Shown piece after piece: positions 5,380 through 5,952 of a stretch of 5,952 nucleotides of DNA (its first letter is position 1; every line of letters starts with the position of its first letter). The notes under the pieces are model-generated. The model was given only the letters and a program-made list of their open reading frames with translations. It made no database searches and was not told the origin of the DNA. The translations under genes were made by a program, and so were the position numbers. Source of the stretch: Caldora sp. SIO3E6 (GTDB taxonomy: Bacteria > Cyanobacteriota > Cyanobacteriia > Cyanobacteriales > Coleofasciculaceae); NCBI GenBank assembly GCA_010672185.1, contig JAAHHL010000485.1, positions 1 to 5,952 on the forward strand. The letters are read 5' to 3'.

Positions 5380-5799
5380 CTATTGTTGCTGAGTTATGGA
5401 TAGACTGTAATTACGAGGACTACCAGTGTGATCGCCAATGTAGAAGGAGTAAGTACCAGCCATCCAATACCCTGAGTCGGTAATGGTACTTTTAGAGAAC
5501 TTATCAGACTGTACGCAGGAAGAGCTACCATTGGGACCTTTGATCAAGAGTATTGGTTGACCCCCCTGACTGTCTACGGTGAAGCGTAAGTAACTAAAGT
5601 TATCACCCAAGGTAATTACATGACTTGCTGTAGCCGCCATCTTACCGCAGTTGCTATCTCCGGATGTTCCAGTTAAAACCATCGGATCGTTAAATCCAGG
5701 TGTCAGTGCCATCTGCTGTTGGGAGCGAACTCCGGCAATATTAGTCAATAGTACTGCTAAGGTTGTGGGAACAGCCAGCCAATATTTAAGTGTTTTCAT
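5380..5799 (-). CDS. Small secreted protein, PPC-like beta-sandwich (hypothetical)
   Basis: This 139-residue protein has a clear Sec-type signal peptide: Lys2 and Lys5, a hydrophobic core through about residue 23, and a likely cut after VRS (residue 26), leaving a mature protein of about 113 residues starting QQQM. The mature part alternates polar and hydrophobic residues like a beta-sandwich. SYLRFTV (69-75), QPILLIKGPNG (81-91) and AGTYSFYIGD (114-123), ending in NYSLSIT (130-136), match the general pattern of pre-peptidase C-terminal (PPC) domains. Two cysteines in the mature protein (51 and 95) could form a disulfide outside the cytoplasm. No catalytic motif is visible, so binding or a structural role in the periplasm or outside the cell is most likely. 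The ATG at 5799 is supported by a strong GGAGGT five bases upstream. The gene is convergent with the NACHT gene. Confidence 0.85.
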   Translation of the reverse strand: MKTLKYWLAVPTTLAVLLTNIAGVRSQQQMALTPGFNDPMVLTGTSGDSNCGKMAATASHVITLGDNFSYLRFTVDSQGGQPILLIKGPNGSSSCVQSDKFSKSTITDSGYWMAGTYSFYIGDHTGSPRNYSLSITQQQ

Positions 5800-5804
5800 A
5801 CAAT

Positions 5805-5810
5805 ACCTCC
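5805..5810 (-). promoter_or_regulatory. Shine-Dalgarno GGAGGT of the secreted-protein gene
   Basis: The minus strand reads GGAGGT, five bases before the ATG at 5799. It is close to the ideal anti-16S complement and fixes the start. It contrasts with the other two genes in the window, which have non-ATG starts and no well-placed Shine-Dalgarno. Confidence 0.85.
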
Positions 5811-5879
5811 ACCCAGTTGGGAGACCCCTATACTTTCACCTAGTACTAGAAAGCAGCAAGCTCTGAGGGAAGAATGCTT

Positions 5880-5908
5880 TGTACAGTAAGGTTGTTAACC
5901 TTGTTCAA
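5880..5908 (-). promoter_or_regulatory. Tentative promoter with inverted repeat in the spacer
   Basis: On the minus strand, TTGAAC (5903-5908, near the -35 consensus) is followed by exactly 17 nt and then TGTACA (5880-5885, a weak -10). The spacer contains the inverted repeat AAGGTT-AAC-AACCTT (5888-5902), a possible operator. A 10-nt palindrome, CTAGTACTAG, sits closer to the gene at 5840-5849. The -10 match is poor (3 of 6), so this is only a suggestion; other promoter positions are possible. Confidence 0.22.
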
Positions 5909-5952
5909 CCACTTATTGCTACTGAGCTGCACTAGTATCTTTTAATACAATT

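Noticed and set aside
5651..5866. 71-codon plus-strand frame opposite the secreted-protein gene
   Set aside because: It is antisense to a gene with a strong Shine-Dalgarno and signal peptide, and it has no family resemblance.

Overview
The window looks like chromosomal DNA from a filamentous cyanobacterium. Three signs support this: two copies of the HIP1 octamer GCGATCGC (1306-1313 and 1778-1785), short heptanucleotide tandem repeats (61-88 and 5197-5229) of the kind scattered through cyanobacterial genomes, and protein families typical of that phylum. I cannot name the genus from the sequence alone.

Layout. 1-150 holds a TTATTAC-type heptamer repeat and no gene. 151-1527 (minus) encodes a FAD-dependent amine oxidase of the polyamine oxidase/LSD1 type with a twin-arginine export signal. 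1528-1824 is a spacer with a consensus -10 box for the oxidase, small inverted repeats and a perfect 33-nt palindrome. 1825-5145 (plus) is the main feature: a 1106-residue STAND-type protein with a NACHT NTPase module and 18 tandem 31-residue HEAT-like repeats. 5146-5379 is a compact cluster of repeats (heptamers, an A/T palindrome, octamers) that may hide a 41-codon minus-strand ORF. 5380-5799 (minus) encodes a small secreted protein resembling a pre-peptidase C-terminal (PPC) beta-sandwich. 5800-5952 is its upstream region.

How the genes relate. The oxidase and the NACHT gene are divergent; the NACHT gene and the secreted-protein gene are convergent. There is no operon, and nothing shows that the three products work together. 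The NACHT-HEAT gene looks like a stand-alone receptor-type gene. Bacterial NACHT proteins include anti-phage immune receptors, so defence is the most interesting possible role, but no separate effector domain or partner gene is visible. Its repeat array shows recent DNA-level duplication or homogenisation, with neighbouring units up to about 96% identical, which suggests a fast-changing recognition surface. That interpretation is inference.
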